Positions 42,835 through 50,851 of a stretch of DNA of 64,000 bases are shown in pieces; within the stretch, counting starts at the first letter, position 1; the number at the start of each line of letters is the position of its first letter. Under the pieces are notes generated by a model. That model saw nothing but the letters and a program-made list of their open reading frames with translations. It did no database searches and was not told where the DNA came from. Source of the stretch: Streptomyces candidus (GTDB lineage: Bacteria; Actinomycetota; Actinomycetes; Streptomycetales; Streptomycetaceae); NCBI RefSeq assembly GCF_014207445.1, contig NZ_JACHEM010000011.1:62001-126000 (forward strand), read 5' to 3'. A program made the position numbers and the translations under genes.

Positions 42835-43854
42835 TCAGGCCAGCCCGGACAGCGAGCCCAGCAGGACGAGCAGCGCGCACACGGAGAAGTTGACAGCCTT
42901 GTGCTCCATGAAGATCGCGGCGAACTCGCGGATCACGGCGCTCGGCCAGAAGTAGCGGGCCGTGGGGGAGCCGATCACCTGGCCGTTGACGCCCGTCTTG
43001 CGGGCCATCAGTGCGGCACGGAACGCGTGATAGTTGTTCGTGACGATCGCGCAGCGGTAGCCCGGCATGTGCTCGCTCATGAGCGTGCCGCTGAAGGTGA
43101 GGTTCTCCTCGGTGGTCCGCGACGCGTTCTCGGTCAGGATCCGGTCCGCGGGCACGCCCGTGCCGATCAGGTACTCGGCCATCGCCACGGCCTCCGGACG
43201 GTCCTCGTCGGGTCCCTGCCCGCCGGAGGTGACCATCATCGGGTTCCCGCCGGCGGCGATCTGTGCCTCGTACAGCTCACGGCCCTTGTGCAGGCGGCCG
43301 GCCAGCAACGGCGGGACCTGGTTGCGGATCAGGCCCGCGCCGAGGACCACCACGAAGTCGAGACCGCCGCGCGGCCTGAACCGGCCGTACAGCGCCGCAT
43401 AGAGGAGGAAGCAGGTGAAGAGGAACGAGACGTAGCCGACGACCAGGACCGCGACCACGGTGACCGTGCCGAGCGCCCGCGAGCCCGTCTGCAGCGTCGT
43501 CGCGACCATCACCGCGAGTCCGACGATGCCCAGGCCCGCGAGCAGCGACAGCAGGTTGGCCGGACTCCTGCCCTCCTTGCGGACCATCTGCAGACCGTTG
43601 CGGATCAGGAAGAAGGCGAGGGTGAAGGGGGCCAGGGCCGCGGCCACGAAGACGGCGACGGCGAGACCTCCGACCAGGGTGCGGCCCGTCTGGTTCGCCG
43701 TCGCCGTCAGCCGGGCCGCGGTCACGAGCAGCCCCAGGACCGTGAAGAACAGGGCGAGGACCAGGAAGACGCCGTTCCGCAGGCGTCTGCGGTCCCGCAG
43801 CATGCTGATGACGAGGGCCAGGAAGCAGAGACCGGCCGGCACAAAAACGATCAT
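42835..43854 (-). CDS. YdcF family membrane protein (DUF218)
   Basis: A 339-residue protein with about five N-terminal hydrophobic helices (residues 1-155), then a DUF218/YdcF domain: DFVVVLGAGLIRNQVPPLLAGR, TSGGQGPDEDRPEAVAMAEYL, ENASRTTEENL and YRCAIVTNNYHAFRAALMAR, each given within limits. A last hydrophobic helix is near the C terminus. YdcF-like proteins are linked to cell-envelope processes such as vancomycin sensitivity (SanA), but the reaction is unknown. The start at 43854 has no strong ribosome binding site. Confidence 0.88.
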   Translation of the reverse strand: MIVFVPAGLCFLALVISMLRDRRRLRNGVFLVLALFFTVLGLLVTAARLTATANQTGRTLVGGLAVAVFVAAALAPFTLAFFLIRNGLQMVRKEGRSPANLLSLLAGLGIVGLAVMVATTLQTGSRALGTVTVVAVLVVGYVSFLFTCFLLYAALYGRFRPRGGLDFVVVLGAGLIRNQVPPLLAGRLHKGRELYEAQIAAGGNPMMVTSGGQGPDEDRPEAVAMAEYLIGTGVPADRILTENASRTTEENLTFSGTLMSEHMPGYRCAIVTNNYHAFRAALMARKTGVNGQVIGSPTARYFWPSAVIREFAAIFMEHKAVNFSVCALLVLLGSLSGLA

Positions 43855-44054
43855 GCGGGTACGTTACGTCACTTCCGTGCGGCGTCGCCGGGGTTCGGTC
43901 AGGGCCGAACGGACCAGTCGGGCCGACCCGAACGGACGACCCCGCGGCCCCGTACGGTGTGGCCGGTTGCCGGACGCGACGGCGCCGGATGCCCTGGCCC
44001 CACCCCGACCGCGCCGTACGGGCCCGTACGCACATTCCGTCCCGGAGGACCCCC

Positions 44055-44519
44055 ATGCGACTCCCGCTCCGTCGTGCCGCCGTCGCGGCGACCGCCCTGC
44101 TCGCCCTCACCTCCGCGGCAACGGCCGTAAGCCACCCCGTCCCCACGGACACCACGCCGGCCGACGGTCATCCTGCCGCGACGGACACGACCGCGGCAAC
44201 CGACCATCCCGTCCTGCGGCACGGGCTGCTGCTCACCGTCTCCGGCGCCGAGGACTCCTCGGTGCGGGTCGTGGGCCTGACGTGCCGGCCGGAGCCCGGC
44301 GGCGGTCACCCGAGCGCCTTGGACGCCTGCGACACCCTCGTACGGGCGCGCGGCGACTTCGACGCGCTGGTCGGCAACCGGCACGCCTGTACCAAGCAGT
44401 ACGACCCGGTGACGGCGACCGCCCACGGCATCTGGCGCGGCCGCACGATCCACTGGAAGAAGACCTACGGCAACGCGTGCATGCTCGACGCGGGAACCGG
44501 AGCGCTCTTCCGCTTCTGA
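44055..44519 (+). CDS. Secreted subtilisin inhibitor-like protein (SSI family)
   Basis: A 154-residue protein with a signal peptide (MRLPLRRAAVAATALLALTS...) and an SSI domain (LTCRPEPGGGHPSALDACDTLVRA in parts). Four Cys (77, 92, 112, 142) would form the two SSI disulfides. The reactive loop reads ACTKQYDPVT, so P1 is Lys114 and P1' Gln115, where classical SSI has Met-Val; a Lys P1 favours trypsin-like targets. A Thr/Asp/Ala-rich spacer lies between signal and domain. Streptomyces uses such inhibitors to hold its own secreted proteases in check. The ATG at 44055 has GGAGG five bases upstream. Confidence 0.92.
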   Translation: MRLPLRRAAVAATALLALTSAATAVSHPVPTDTTPADGHPAATDTTAATDHPVLRHGLLLTVSGAEDSSVRVVGLTCRPEPGGGHPSALDACDTLVRARGDFDALVGNRHACTKQYDPVTATAHGIWRGRTIHWKKTYGNACMLDAGTGALFRF

Positions 44520-44571
44520 CCCCGCCCGCAGGGCCCGGCCCCCGTCGGCGGGGGGCGCGACGCGCGGCCGG

Positions 44572-44733
44572 TCAGCGGCCGCCCGACGTGGTCGCCGCAC
44601 CCGCCGTCGCCAGCAACAGCACCACCCAGCCGAACCACAGCCAGCCGCTGCTGCCCAGCGCCGCCGTGTACGCCGTGACGAGCACCAGCATCCCGACGGT
44701 CAGCACTCCCATCGACCTCGGTGAACCGGTCAT
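44572..44733 (-). CDS. Small two-helix membrane protein
   Basis: A 53-residue protein with two hydrophobic segments (GVLTVGMLVLVTAYTAAL and GWLWFGWVVLLLATAGAA). The ATG at 44733 is convincing because AAGGAGGT, a full Shine-Dalgarno sequence, lies eight bases upstream. I do not recognise a family. It is 110 bp downstream of the ctaG-like gene on the same strand, so a link to respiration is possible but unproven. Confidence 0.7.
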   Translation of the reverse strand: MTGSPRSMGVLTVGMLVLVTAYTAALGSSGWLWFGWVVLLLATAGAATTSGGR

Positions 44734-44843
44734 CCGCGCCACCTCCTTCGCGTGGAGTGACATCGTCACCCGGCGGACCGCCCCACCGCTACCTGTGTGC
44801 GGTCCCGTTACCCGCGGCCTGCGGTCCCGCACGGCCACACCTC

Positions 44844-45806
44844 CTAGGCACCGCTGCGCGCACGCAGCGAGGCCAGGTACGCGTTGTAGTCCTCCAGCTG
44901 CTTGTCGCCGTCCCGGTCCGCGGCCCGGTCCGAGCGGCGGGCCACCCGCTGCTCGGACCGGTACCACTGGAAGACGAGTGCGATCAGCACCAGGACGGAC
45001 GGGATCTCGCTGAACGCCCAGGCGATGCCGCCCGCCGCGTTCTGATCGGCGAGCGCGTCGATGCCCAGCGAGGCGGGCGGGTTCTTGTACGCCTCGACCA
45101 TCGGCTGCGACGCCATCATCAGCGCGATGCCGAAGAACGCGTGGAAGGGCATCCCCGCGAAAAGCTCCAGCATCCGCATCACGTAACCGGGGCGGTGCGG
45201 CCCCGGGTCGACGCCCATGATCGGCCAGAAGAAGACCAGGCCGACGGCGAGGAAGTGCACCATCATCGTGATGTGCCCGACCCTGCTGCCCATGAGGAAG
45301 TCGAACAGCGGCGTGAAGTAGAAGCCGTACAGGCTTGCGATGAACAGCGGGATCGTGAACGCCGGATGCGTGACGATCTTGATGTACCGGCTGTGCAGCA
45401 GGGCGAGCAGCAGCTCACGCGGCCCCTTGCGGCCCTTGCGCCCGCGTCCCGAGACGGGCAGCGCGCGCAGGGTGAGCGTCACCGGCGCGCCGAGCAGGAT
45501 CAGGATGGGCGACAGCATGGAGACGATCATGTGCTGCACCATGTGCACGCTGAACATGACCATGCCGTAGTCGTTGAGCATGGTGCACATCACGAGGAGC
45601 ACCGTCAGCACACCGACGACGAAGAAGACCGTCCGGCCGACCGGCCAGGAGTCGCCGCGCCGCCGCAGCCGCACCACACCCCACCCGTACAGGGCGAGAG
45701 CGGCCAGACACGCGATCAGGAAAAAGGGATCGGGGGAAAGCTCCAGACCCCGTCCCAGCGTGAACGGCGGCAGGTCCATGTTCATGCCGTGCCCGCTGTG
45801 ATCCAT
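44844..45806 (-). CDS. ctaG: Cytochrome c oxidase assembly protein (caa3-type CtaG)
   Basis: A 320-residue polytopic membrane protein (about eight hydrophobic helices) of the caa3_CtaG family. HMVQHMIVSMLSPILILLGAP, HITMMVHFLAVGLVFFWPIMG in part, and AGMPFHAFFGIALM are family features; the N terminus MDHSGHGMNMD is His/Met-rich and could bind copper. Such proteins help assemble the copper centre of cytochrome oxidase. The ATG at 45806 has AGGAG seven bases upstream. No oxidase subunit genes are adjacent. Confidence 0.9.
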   Translation of the reverse strand: MDHSGHGMNMDLPPFTLGRGLELSPDPFFLIACLAALALYGWGVVRLRRRGDSWPVGRTVFFVVGVLTVLLVMCTMLNDYGMVMFSVHMVQHMIVSMLSPILILLGAPVTLTLRALPVSGRGRKGRKGPRELLLALLHSRYIKIVTHPAFTIPLFIASLYGFYFTPLFDFLMGSRVGHITMMVHFLAVGLVFFWPIMGVDPGPHRPGYVMRMLELFAGMPFHAFFGIALMMASQPMVEAYKNPPASLGIDALADQNAAGGIAWAFSEIPSVLVLIALVFQWYRSEQRVARRSDRAADRDGDKQLEDYNAYLASLRARSGA

Positions 45807-45847
45807 CCACTGACTCCTGTTTCGTGCCGGTTGTCCGGTCCAGAGTA

Positions 45848-45885
45848 GAACTGCCCCCGGTCGCCGATGCGACCGGGGGCAGTTC
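45848..45885. terminator. Perfect hairpin terminator downstream of pfkA
   Basis: Arms 45848-45864 and 45869-45885 (GAACTGCCCCCGGTCGC with its exact complement) form a 17-bp perfect stem with loop CGAT. It lies 22 bases after the pfkA stop and upstream of ctaG, so it terminates pfkA and insulates ctaG. Confidence 0.9.
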
Positions 45886-45906
45886 GTCAGGCCCGCAACC
45901 GGGTCC

Positions 45907-46932
45907 TCACAGGACGCATTCCGCTTCCTCGTAGCGCTGGGCCGGAACCGTCTTCAGCTCCGCGACCGCGTCGGCGAGCGGCACCATCACGATGTCCGTG
46001 CCGCGCAGCGCCGTCAGCATGCCGAACCGGCCGTGATGCGCCGCTTCCACCGCGTGCCATCCGAAGCGGGTCGCGAGCACGCGGTCGTAGGCGGTCGGGG
46101 TGCCGCCGCGCTGCACATGGCCCAGGATCACCGGGCGGGCCTCCTTGCCCAGGCGTTCCTCCAGCTCGATGGCGAGCTGGTTGGCGACGCCCGCGAAGCG
46201 CTCGTGCCCGTACTGGTCCTTCTTGCCGACGTTGAACTCCATCGACCCCTCGCGCGGCTTGGCGCCCTCCGCCACGACGACGATGGCGAACTTCTTGCCC
46301 GCCGAGAAACGCTTGCCGACCAGCTCGGTGAGCTCACCGATGTCGAAGGGCCGCTCGGGCACCACGATGGCGTGCGCGCCCGCCGCCATCCCCGAGTGCA
46401 GCGCGATCCAGCCGGTGTGCCGGCCCATGACCTCGACGATCAGCACGCGCTGGTGGGACTCCGCGGTCGTCTTCAGGCGGTCGAGGGCTTCGGTGGCGAC
46501 GCCCACCGCCGTGTCGAACCCGAAGGTGACGTCGGTCGAGGCGATGTCGTTGTCGATGGTCTTGGGCACGCCGACGATGGGCAGACCCGCCTCGGACAGG
46601 AGGTGGGCCGCCTTCAGGGTGCCTTCCCCGCCGATCGGGATGATCGCGTCGAGGCCGAGGTCGGCGACGTGACCGCGAGCGGTCTCGACGCCGCCGCGCA
46701 GGTGCGCCGGCTGGACGCGGGAGGATCCGAGGATGGTGCCGCCGCGGGCCAGGATGCCGCTGACGGCGTCCAGGTCGAGAGGGCGGTAGTCGCACTCCAG
46801 GAGACCCCGCCAGCCGTCGTGGAAGCCGATGACCTCGTCGCCGTGGTCGACGACGGCACGGTGGACGACGGAGCGGATGACGGCGTTCAGGCCGGGGCAG
46901 TCGCCGCCGGAGGTGAGGACACCAATACGCAT
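45907..46932 (-). CDS. pfkA: 6-phosphofructokinase
   Basis: A 341-residue phosphofructokinase. MRIGVLTSGGDCPGLNAVIR (substrate/ATP loop), PIGGEGTLKAAHLL, PKTIDNDI (catalytic TIDND), VMGRHTGWIAL and LGHVQRGGTP are in order. It phosphorylates fructose-6-phosphate at C1 in glycolysis. GGEGT instead of GGDGS and the overall length match the actinobacterial ATP-using group. The ATG at 46932 was chosen because the protein starts with the standard MRIGVLTSGG. A hairpin lies 58 bp upstream of the start. Confidence 0.96.
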   Translation of the reverse strand: MRIGVLTSGGDCPGLNAVIRSVVHRAVVDHGDEVIGFHDGWRGLLECDYRPLDLDAVSGILARGGTILGSSRVQPAHLRGGVETARGHVADLGLDAIIPIGGEGTLKAAHLLSEAGLPIVGVPKTIDNDIASTDVTFGFDTAVGVATEALDRLKTTAESHQRVLIVEVMGRHTGWIALHSGMAAGAHAIVVPERPFDIGELTELVGKRFSAGKKFAIVVVAEGAKPREGSMEFNVGKKDQYGHERFAGVANQLAIELEERLGKEARPVILGHVQRGGTPTAYDRVLATRFGWHAVEAAHHGRFGMLTALRGTDIVMVPLADAVAELKTVPAQRYEEAECVL

Positions 46933-46989
46933 GGCGCGAAGACCTTTGCAACGTGGGCCGGGGGACCGGACCACGTCGTCCGGTGGGGT

Positions 46990-47021
46990 CCCCGTCACCC
47001 TACAAGCGCCGGGTGACGGGG
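46990..47021. terminator. Hairpin between gatD and pfkA
   Basis: CCCCGTCACCC (46990-47000) and GGGTGACGGGG (47011-47021) form a perfect 11-bp stem with a 10-base loop. It is 86 bases after the gatD stop and 58 bases before the pfkA start. It could terminate murT-gatD or, if the pfkA transcript starts before it, act in the pfkA leader. Confidence 0.65.
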
Positions 47022-47107
47022 CCGAACCGGGCGTCCAACGGGTGGACGTTCCTCGTGACGCAACGCCGGGGGCCGCGAAGCCGTGCGACGTGTGGGGTGA
47101 GACGGCG

Positions 47108-47845
47108 TCAGGCGGGCTGCGTGGCGCTCGCGATGCGCTCGGAGCGCAGCGCCTCGTACCACCGGTCGTCGGTCGGCGGCAGCGCGTTCACGTCGAGGGC
47201 CAGCTTCAGCAGCAGATCCGCGATCTGCGGATTGCGGGCCAGGACCGGACCGTGCATGTACGTACCGAAGACGGTGTCGTTGTACGCGCCCTCCGTGCCG
47301 TCGCCGGTGCCGTTGCCCTTGCCGAGGCGGATCCGGGCGAAAGGGCGGGCGGTGGGGCCGAGGTGGGTGATGCCCTGGTGGTTTTCGAAGCCGGTGAGCT
47401 GCGGGAGGTTCAACGGGGCGTCGATGTCGCCGAGGACGTCGCCGACGCAGCGCTCGCCCTCGCCGCGGGTGGAGATCACGTCGAGCAGGCCCAGGCCCTG
47501 CTCGCGCTGGCCGAGGTCGTTGATGAACTCGTGGCCGAGGATCTGGTACCCGGCGCAGACGGAGAAGACGATCGCGCCGTTGGACACGGCCCGGCTCAAC
47601 CCGCCGTCCTTGCGCAGCCGTTCGGCCGCCAGCCGCTGCGGGCGGTCCTCACCGCCGCCGATCAGGTAGATGTCGCCCGAAGTGGGGACGGGCTGGTCGC
47701 TGCGTACGTCGACACGCTGCACGTCGAGGCCGCGCTGGCGGGCCCGCCGCTCGACGACCAGGGCGTTGCCCTGGTCGCCGTACGTGCTGAGGAGGTCCGG
47801 GTAGATCCAGACCAGCCGCAGACTGCTGTCGTTCATTCGAGTCAT
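47108..47845 (-). CDS. gatD: Lipid II isoglutaminyl synthase, glutamine amidotransferase subunit GatD
   Basis: A 245-residue class I glutamine amidotransferase. WIYPDLLSTYGDQGNALVV, IYLIGGGEDRPQ, the nucleophile Cys in VFSVCAGYQILG and the His in GTYMHGPVLARN are present. GatD frees ammonia from glutamine and passes it to MurT, which amidates the D-glutamate of lipid II. The gene follows murT with 17 bp between. Two starts are close: ATG at 47845, with AGGGA near it, and ATG at 47836. Confidence 0.95.
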   Translation of the reverse strand: MTRMNDSSLRLVWIYPDLLSTYGDQGNALVVERRARQRGLDVQRVDVRSDQPVPTSGDIYLIGGGEDRPQRLAAERLRKDGGLSRAVSNGAIVFSVCAGYQILGHEFINDLGQREQGLGLLDVISTRGEGERCVGDVLGDIDAPLNLPQLTGFENHQGITHLGPTARPFARIRLGKGNGTGDGTEGAYNDTVFGTYMHGPVLARNPQIADLLLKLALDVNALPPTDDRWYEALRSERIASATQPA

Positions 47846-47862
47846 GGTCCCTGCGGTTTCTG

Positions 47863-49101
47863 TCAGTTGCCGACGCGGCGGCGGAGGTCCTGGAACGCGG
47901 TGTAGTTGGCGATCGTCTCGATCAGTCCGGGCGGCGCGAGCTGCACGGCCTCGTCGAGGTTCTCGCAGACCCGGAACTCCAGGTTCGCGACTTCGAGTCG
48001 TACGGCCAGGTCCAGCTTGCGGTCGCCGAGGACGAAGATCGGGTGACCGGCGAGCCGGGTGTAGTCGACGTCCCACAGCCAGGAGGTGTCGGTGCCGTCG
48101 GCGCCACGGGCGTTGACGGCCAGGATCACCGGCGTCGGCGGCGGGTTGATCAGCGAGAAGGTCTCCAGCCAGCCGGCCGGGTTCTTCGCCAGCAGCAGGC
48201 GCAGCTCACGGTTGTGGAACTGGACGACGTCATAGCGTCCCGCCACCGCCTGCACCTGGTACATCCGCTCCAGCGCGACCTGCGGCGGCACGCCGAAGGT
48301 GGCCGCGACGGCCGCCGAGGTGGCCGCGTTGGCCTTGTTGGCGCGGCCCGGCAGCTGGAGGTGGATGGGCCACGCTGAGCCGTGCGGGTCCAGCACGTGG
48401 TCCCCGGAGAGCACCCAGCTCGGCGTCGGACGCCGGAAGCCGCAGTCGCCGCAGAACCAGTCGTCCCCCGGACGCTGCATCACACCGCCGCAGGAGGGGC
48501 ACGACCAGGCGTCGTCCTTCCACTCCTGACCGGCCGCCACCCACACCACGTTGGGCGACGAGGACGCCGCCCACACGATCAGCGGGTCGTCGGCGTTCGC
48601 GATGACGACGGCCTTCGAACCGGCCAGCCCCTCGCGCCACTTCTCGGCCAGCATCCGCGTCTCGGCGGCCCGGTCGAGCTGGTCGCGGGAGAGGTTGAGG
48701 AGCGCGATCGCCTTCGGCGTCACGTCGCGGGCCACGCCCGCCAGGTACTTCTCGTCGACCTCGATCACGCCGTACTTCGCGTCCGAACCGCCCGCCAACG
48801 CGGACGTGATGCCCGCCGGCATGTTGGCGCCGAGCGCGTTGGAGACGACCGGACCGCTGGCCCGCAGGGCCTCGGCGATCAGCCGGGTCGTCGTCGTCTT
48901 GCCGTTGGTCGCCGAGACAAGCACCACGTCCAGATGCTGTGCGAGCCGTCCCAGCAGGTCCGGGTCGAGCCTGAGCGCGACCTTTCCGCCGATCACCGAA
49001 CCGCTTCCGCGTCCCGCGGCACGGGACACCGCCGCCGCGGCCTTGCCTGCCGTCACGGCCAGCTTGGCCCGCGGCGACAACGGCTCCGTGTTGCCTGCCA
49101 T
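47863..49101 (-). CDS. murT: Lipid II isoglutaminyl synthase subunit MurT
   Basis: A 412-residue Mur-ligase homologue. The P-loop is VSATNGKTTTTRLIAEAL, followed by SNALGANMPAGI, VIEVDEKYL, an inserted zinc ribbon with four Cys (CPSCGG ... CGDCGF) and a C-terminal DUF1727 domain (FVLGDRKLDLAVRLEVANLE in part). With GatD it amidates the peptidoglycan precursor, needed for crosslinking. The ATG at 49101 or the GTG at 49107 can serve AAGGAGG upstream. It is divergent from def, with about 250 bp between. Confidence 0.95.
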   Translation of the reverse strand: MAGNTEPLSPRAKLAVTAGKAAAAVSRAAGRGSGSVIGGKVALRLDPDLLGRLAQHLDVVLVSATNGKTTTTRLIAEALRASGPVVSNALGANMPAGITSALAGGSDAKYGVIEVDEKYLAGVARDVTPKAIALLNLSRDQLDRAAETRMLAEKWREGLAGSKAVVIANADDPLIVWAASSSPNVVWVAAGQEWKDDAWSCPSCGGVMQRPGDDWFCGDCGFRRPTPSWVLSGDHVLDPHGSAWPIHLQLPGRANKANAATSAAVAATFGVPPQVALERMYQVQAVAGRYDVVQFHNRELRLLLAKNPAGWLETFSLINPPPTPVILAVNARGADGTDTSWLWDVDYTRLAGHPIFVLGDRKLDLAVRLEVANLEFRVCENLDEAVQLAPPGLIETIANYTAFQDLRRRVGN

Positions 49102-49351
49102 CGTCACTTGTCCTCCTTGCATCCGGCGCCGCACTTGCCCCAGGTCCACCGGTCAACAGTCCGGGCTCAGCCTATCGAGGTCCCGCCGGGTGCCCGAACC
49201 GCGGCACCCGTGGGGAAGGGCGCGGACCAGGGTCGACGGTACGGGACGCGCTGCGAAAAGCGTGCAGGCGTCGGCTCCCGCCGCGGTGACGCCGCCGGCC
49301 GGGGCCCGGCGGCGGGGCGGCTCCGGCGTGCGGGAACGTAGGCTTGCGGTC

Positions 49352-49897
49352 ATGCGCCACCGCCCCATTCCCGGCAGTTCCGGCACCGTACGAGCGATGA
49401 CTCTCCTCGGCGAGAAGGTCCTGCACGCCCCGTGCGAGCCCGTCACCGAGTTCGGGCCTGAGCTCGCGCGCCTCGTCGAGGACCTGTTCGCGACGATGTA
49501 CGCCGCCGAGGGCGTCGGTCTCGCCGCCAATCAGATCGGCGAGGGCGTACGGGTCTTCGTCTACGACTGCCCCGACGACGAGGACGTCCGCCACCTCGGG
49601 CACGTCGTCAACCCGCGTCTCGTCGAGGCCGACGGCCCGGCCGTCCGGGGCCCCGAGGGCTGTCTGTCGCTGCCCGGTCTGGAAGCCGGCACGCCGCGCT
49701 TCGACCACGCGGTCGTGGAGGGCTTCACGGCGACGGGCGAGCCGGTCACCGTCTCCGGCACCGGCTTCTTCGCCCGCTGCCTCCAGCACGAGTGCGACCA
49801 CCTCGACGGGCTGGTCTACACCGACCGGCTCACCGGCTGGCGCAAGGCGAAGGCACAGCGGGACGCACGCCGCGCGCCGTGGGGGCGTACTTCCTGA
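49352..49897 (+). CDS. def: Peptide deformylase
   Basis: A 181-residue peptide deformylase with all three motifs: GVGLAANQIG, EGCLSLPG (metal-binding Cys) and QHECDHLDG (HExxH). It removes the formyl group from new protein N termini, usually with Fe2+. A basic C-terminal tail follows. The ATG at 49352 gives about 15 residues before the core MTLLGEKVL; the internal ATG at 49397 is an alternative. No formyltransferase gene is next to it, suggesting one of several def paralogues. Confidence 0.94.
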   Translation: MRHRPIPGSSGTVRAMTLLGEKVLHAPCEPVTEFGPELARLVEDLFATMYAAEGVGLAANQIGEGVRVFVYDCPDDEDVRHLGHVVNPRLVEADGPAVRGPEGCLSLPGLEAGTPRFDHAVVEGFTATGEPVTVSGTGFFARCLQHECDHLDGLVYTDRLTGWRKAKAQRDARRAPWGRTS

Positions 49898-50036
49898 CGC
49901 TGCCCGAGACTTCCCGGCGCGCGGGCGGTGCGGGCGGAGTGTGCCTGGCGTGCGGGCAGCCGTGCGTGCGGCACGGAGGGTTCGTACGCACTCCGCCACT
50001 CACCCGCCGCCCTTCCCGCTAGAACCCCGGCTCCCG

Positions 50037-50708
50037 CTAGAACCCCGGCCCGCCCGGACGGTCGCCCGCGGCGGCGAGCCGCCCCCACAGCAGGTCGGCG
50101 AGACTGCCCACCAACTCGGCGCGGGAGCAGGGGCGTTCGCCCAGCCACCAGTCGCCGGCCGCGTGCATCATGCCGACGATGCCGTGCCCCCAGACGCGGG
50201 CCAGCTGCTCGGAGTTCGGGCCGAGGTCGACGCGCTCGGCGATCACCTCGGCCAGCTCCTCGCCCATCCTGCGCAGCAGCGGCGCCGAGTGCCGGCCGAC
50301 GTCGAATCCTCGCTCGGACTGTGCGGCGGCGGGAGCGGTGGCCGCCGCGGCGTCGTCCGCCGGGTGCATCAGGAAGCGGTACACCTGCGGGCGCGCCTCG
50401 ATCGCCGCGAGATAGGTGTCCAATGTGCGTTCCACGCGTTCGCGACGCTCGGCGGGGGCGTCCAGAGCCGCGCGCAGGGCGGCCAGGAGGGCGTCGGTGT
50501 GACGCTTGGCCAGGGCGCGGTAGAGGCCCCCCTTGTCGCCGAAGTGCCGGTAGAGGATCGGCTTGGTGATGCCCGCCTCGGCGGCGATGGCGTTCATGGA
50601 CGCCTGCGGGCCGTCCCGCAGGACCACGCGGTCCGCGGCTTCGAGCAGTTCGCGGCGTCGCGCCTCGGCCGACGACCGTTGCGTGGTGGCCTGCTGTGTG
50701 GTCTCCAT
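50037..50708 (-). CDS. TetR family transcriptional regulator
   Basis: A 223-residue TetR regulator. The N-terminal helix-turn-helix is RRRELLEAADRVVLRDGPQASMN (in part), then IAAEAGITKPILYRHFGDKGGLYRAL; the C-terminal ligand domain is of the TetR_C type seen near acyl-CoA genes (VWGHGIVGMMHAAGDWWL). It is divergent from an acyl-CoA dehydrogenase gene, and the gap holds a promoter and a GGTAAC/GTTACC palindrome. Control of that gene in response to an acyl-CoA is likely (inference). The ATG at 50708 has GGAGAG upstream. Confidence 0.92.
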   Translation of the reverse strand: METTQQATTQRSSAEARRRELLEAADRVVLRDGPQASMNAIAAEAGITKPILYRHFGDKGGLYRALAKRHTDALLAALRAALDAPAERRERVERTLDTYLAAIEARPQVYRFLMHPADDAAAATAPAAAQSERGFDVGRHSAPLLRRMGEELAEVIAERVDLGPNSEQLARVWGHGIVGMMHAAGDWWLGERPCSRAELVGSLADLLWGRLAAAGDRPGGPGF

Positions 50709-50783
50709 CGTGTGCTCTCCCCGCCCAGGTGGTTGCGTTCCGTGACCCCCGCGCAACGTAACACTGCCCGCCGGCTTGGACTG

Positions 50784-50822
50784 TTGACAGGGGCTACTCG
50801 TGGGTAACACACTCTGGTTACC
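50784..50822 (+). promoter_or_regulatory. Promoter/operator region of the acyl-CoA dehydrogenase gene
   Basis: A consensus -35 TTGACA lies at 50784-50789. GGTAAC (50803-50808) and GTTACC (50817-50822) form an inverted repeat with 8-bp spacing just downstream, overlapping the expected -10 and start region (TAACAC at 50805-50810, 15-bp spacer). A TetR protein bound there would block transcription. Confidence 0.5.
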
Positions 50823-50851
50823 GCAAGTAACGTGCAGGCGCTGGAGGGGAC

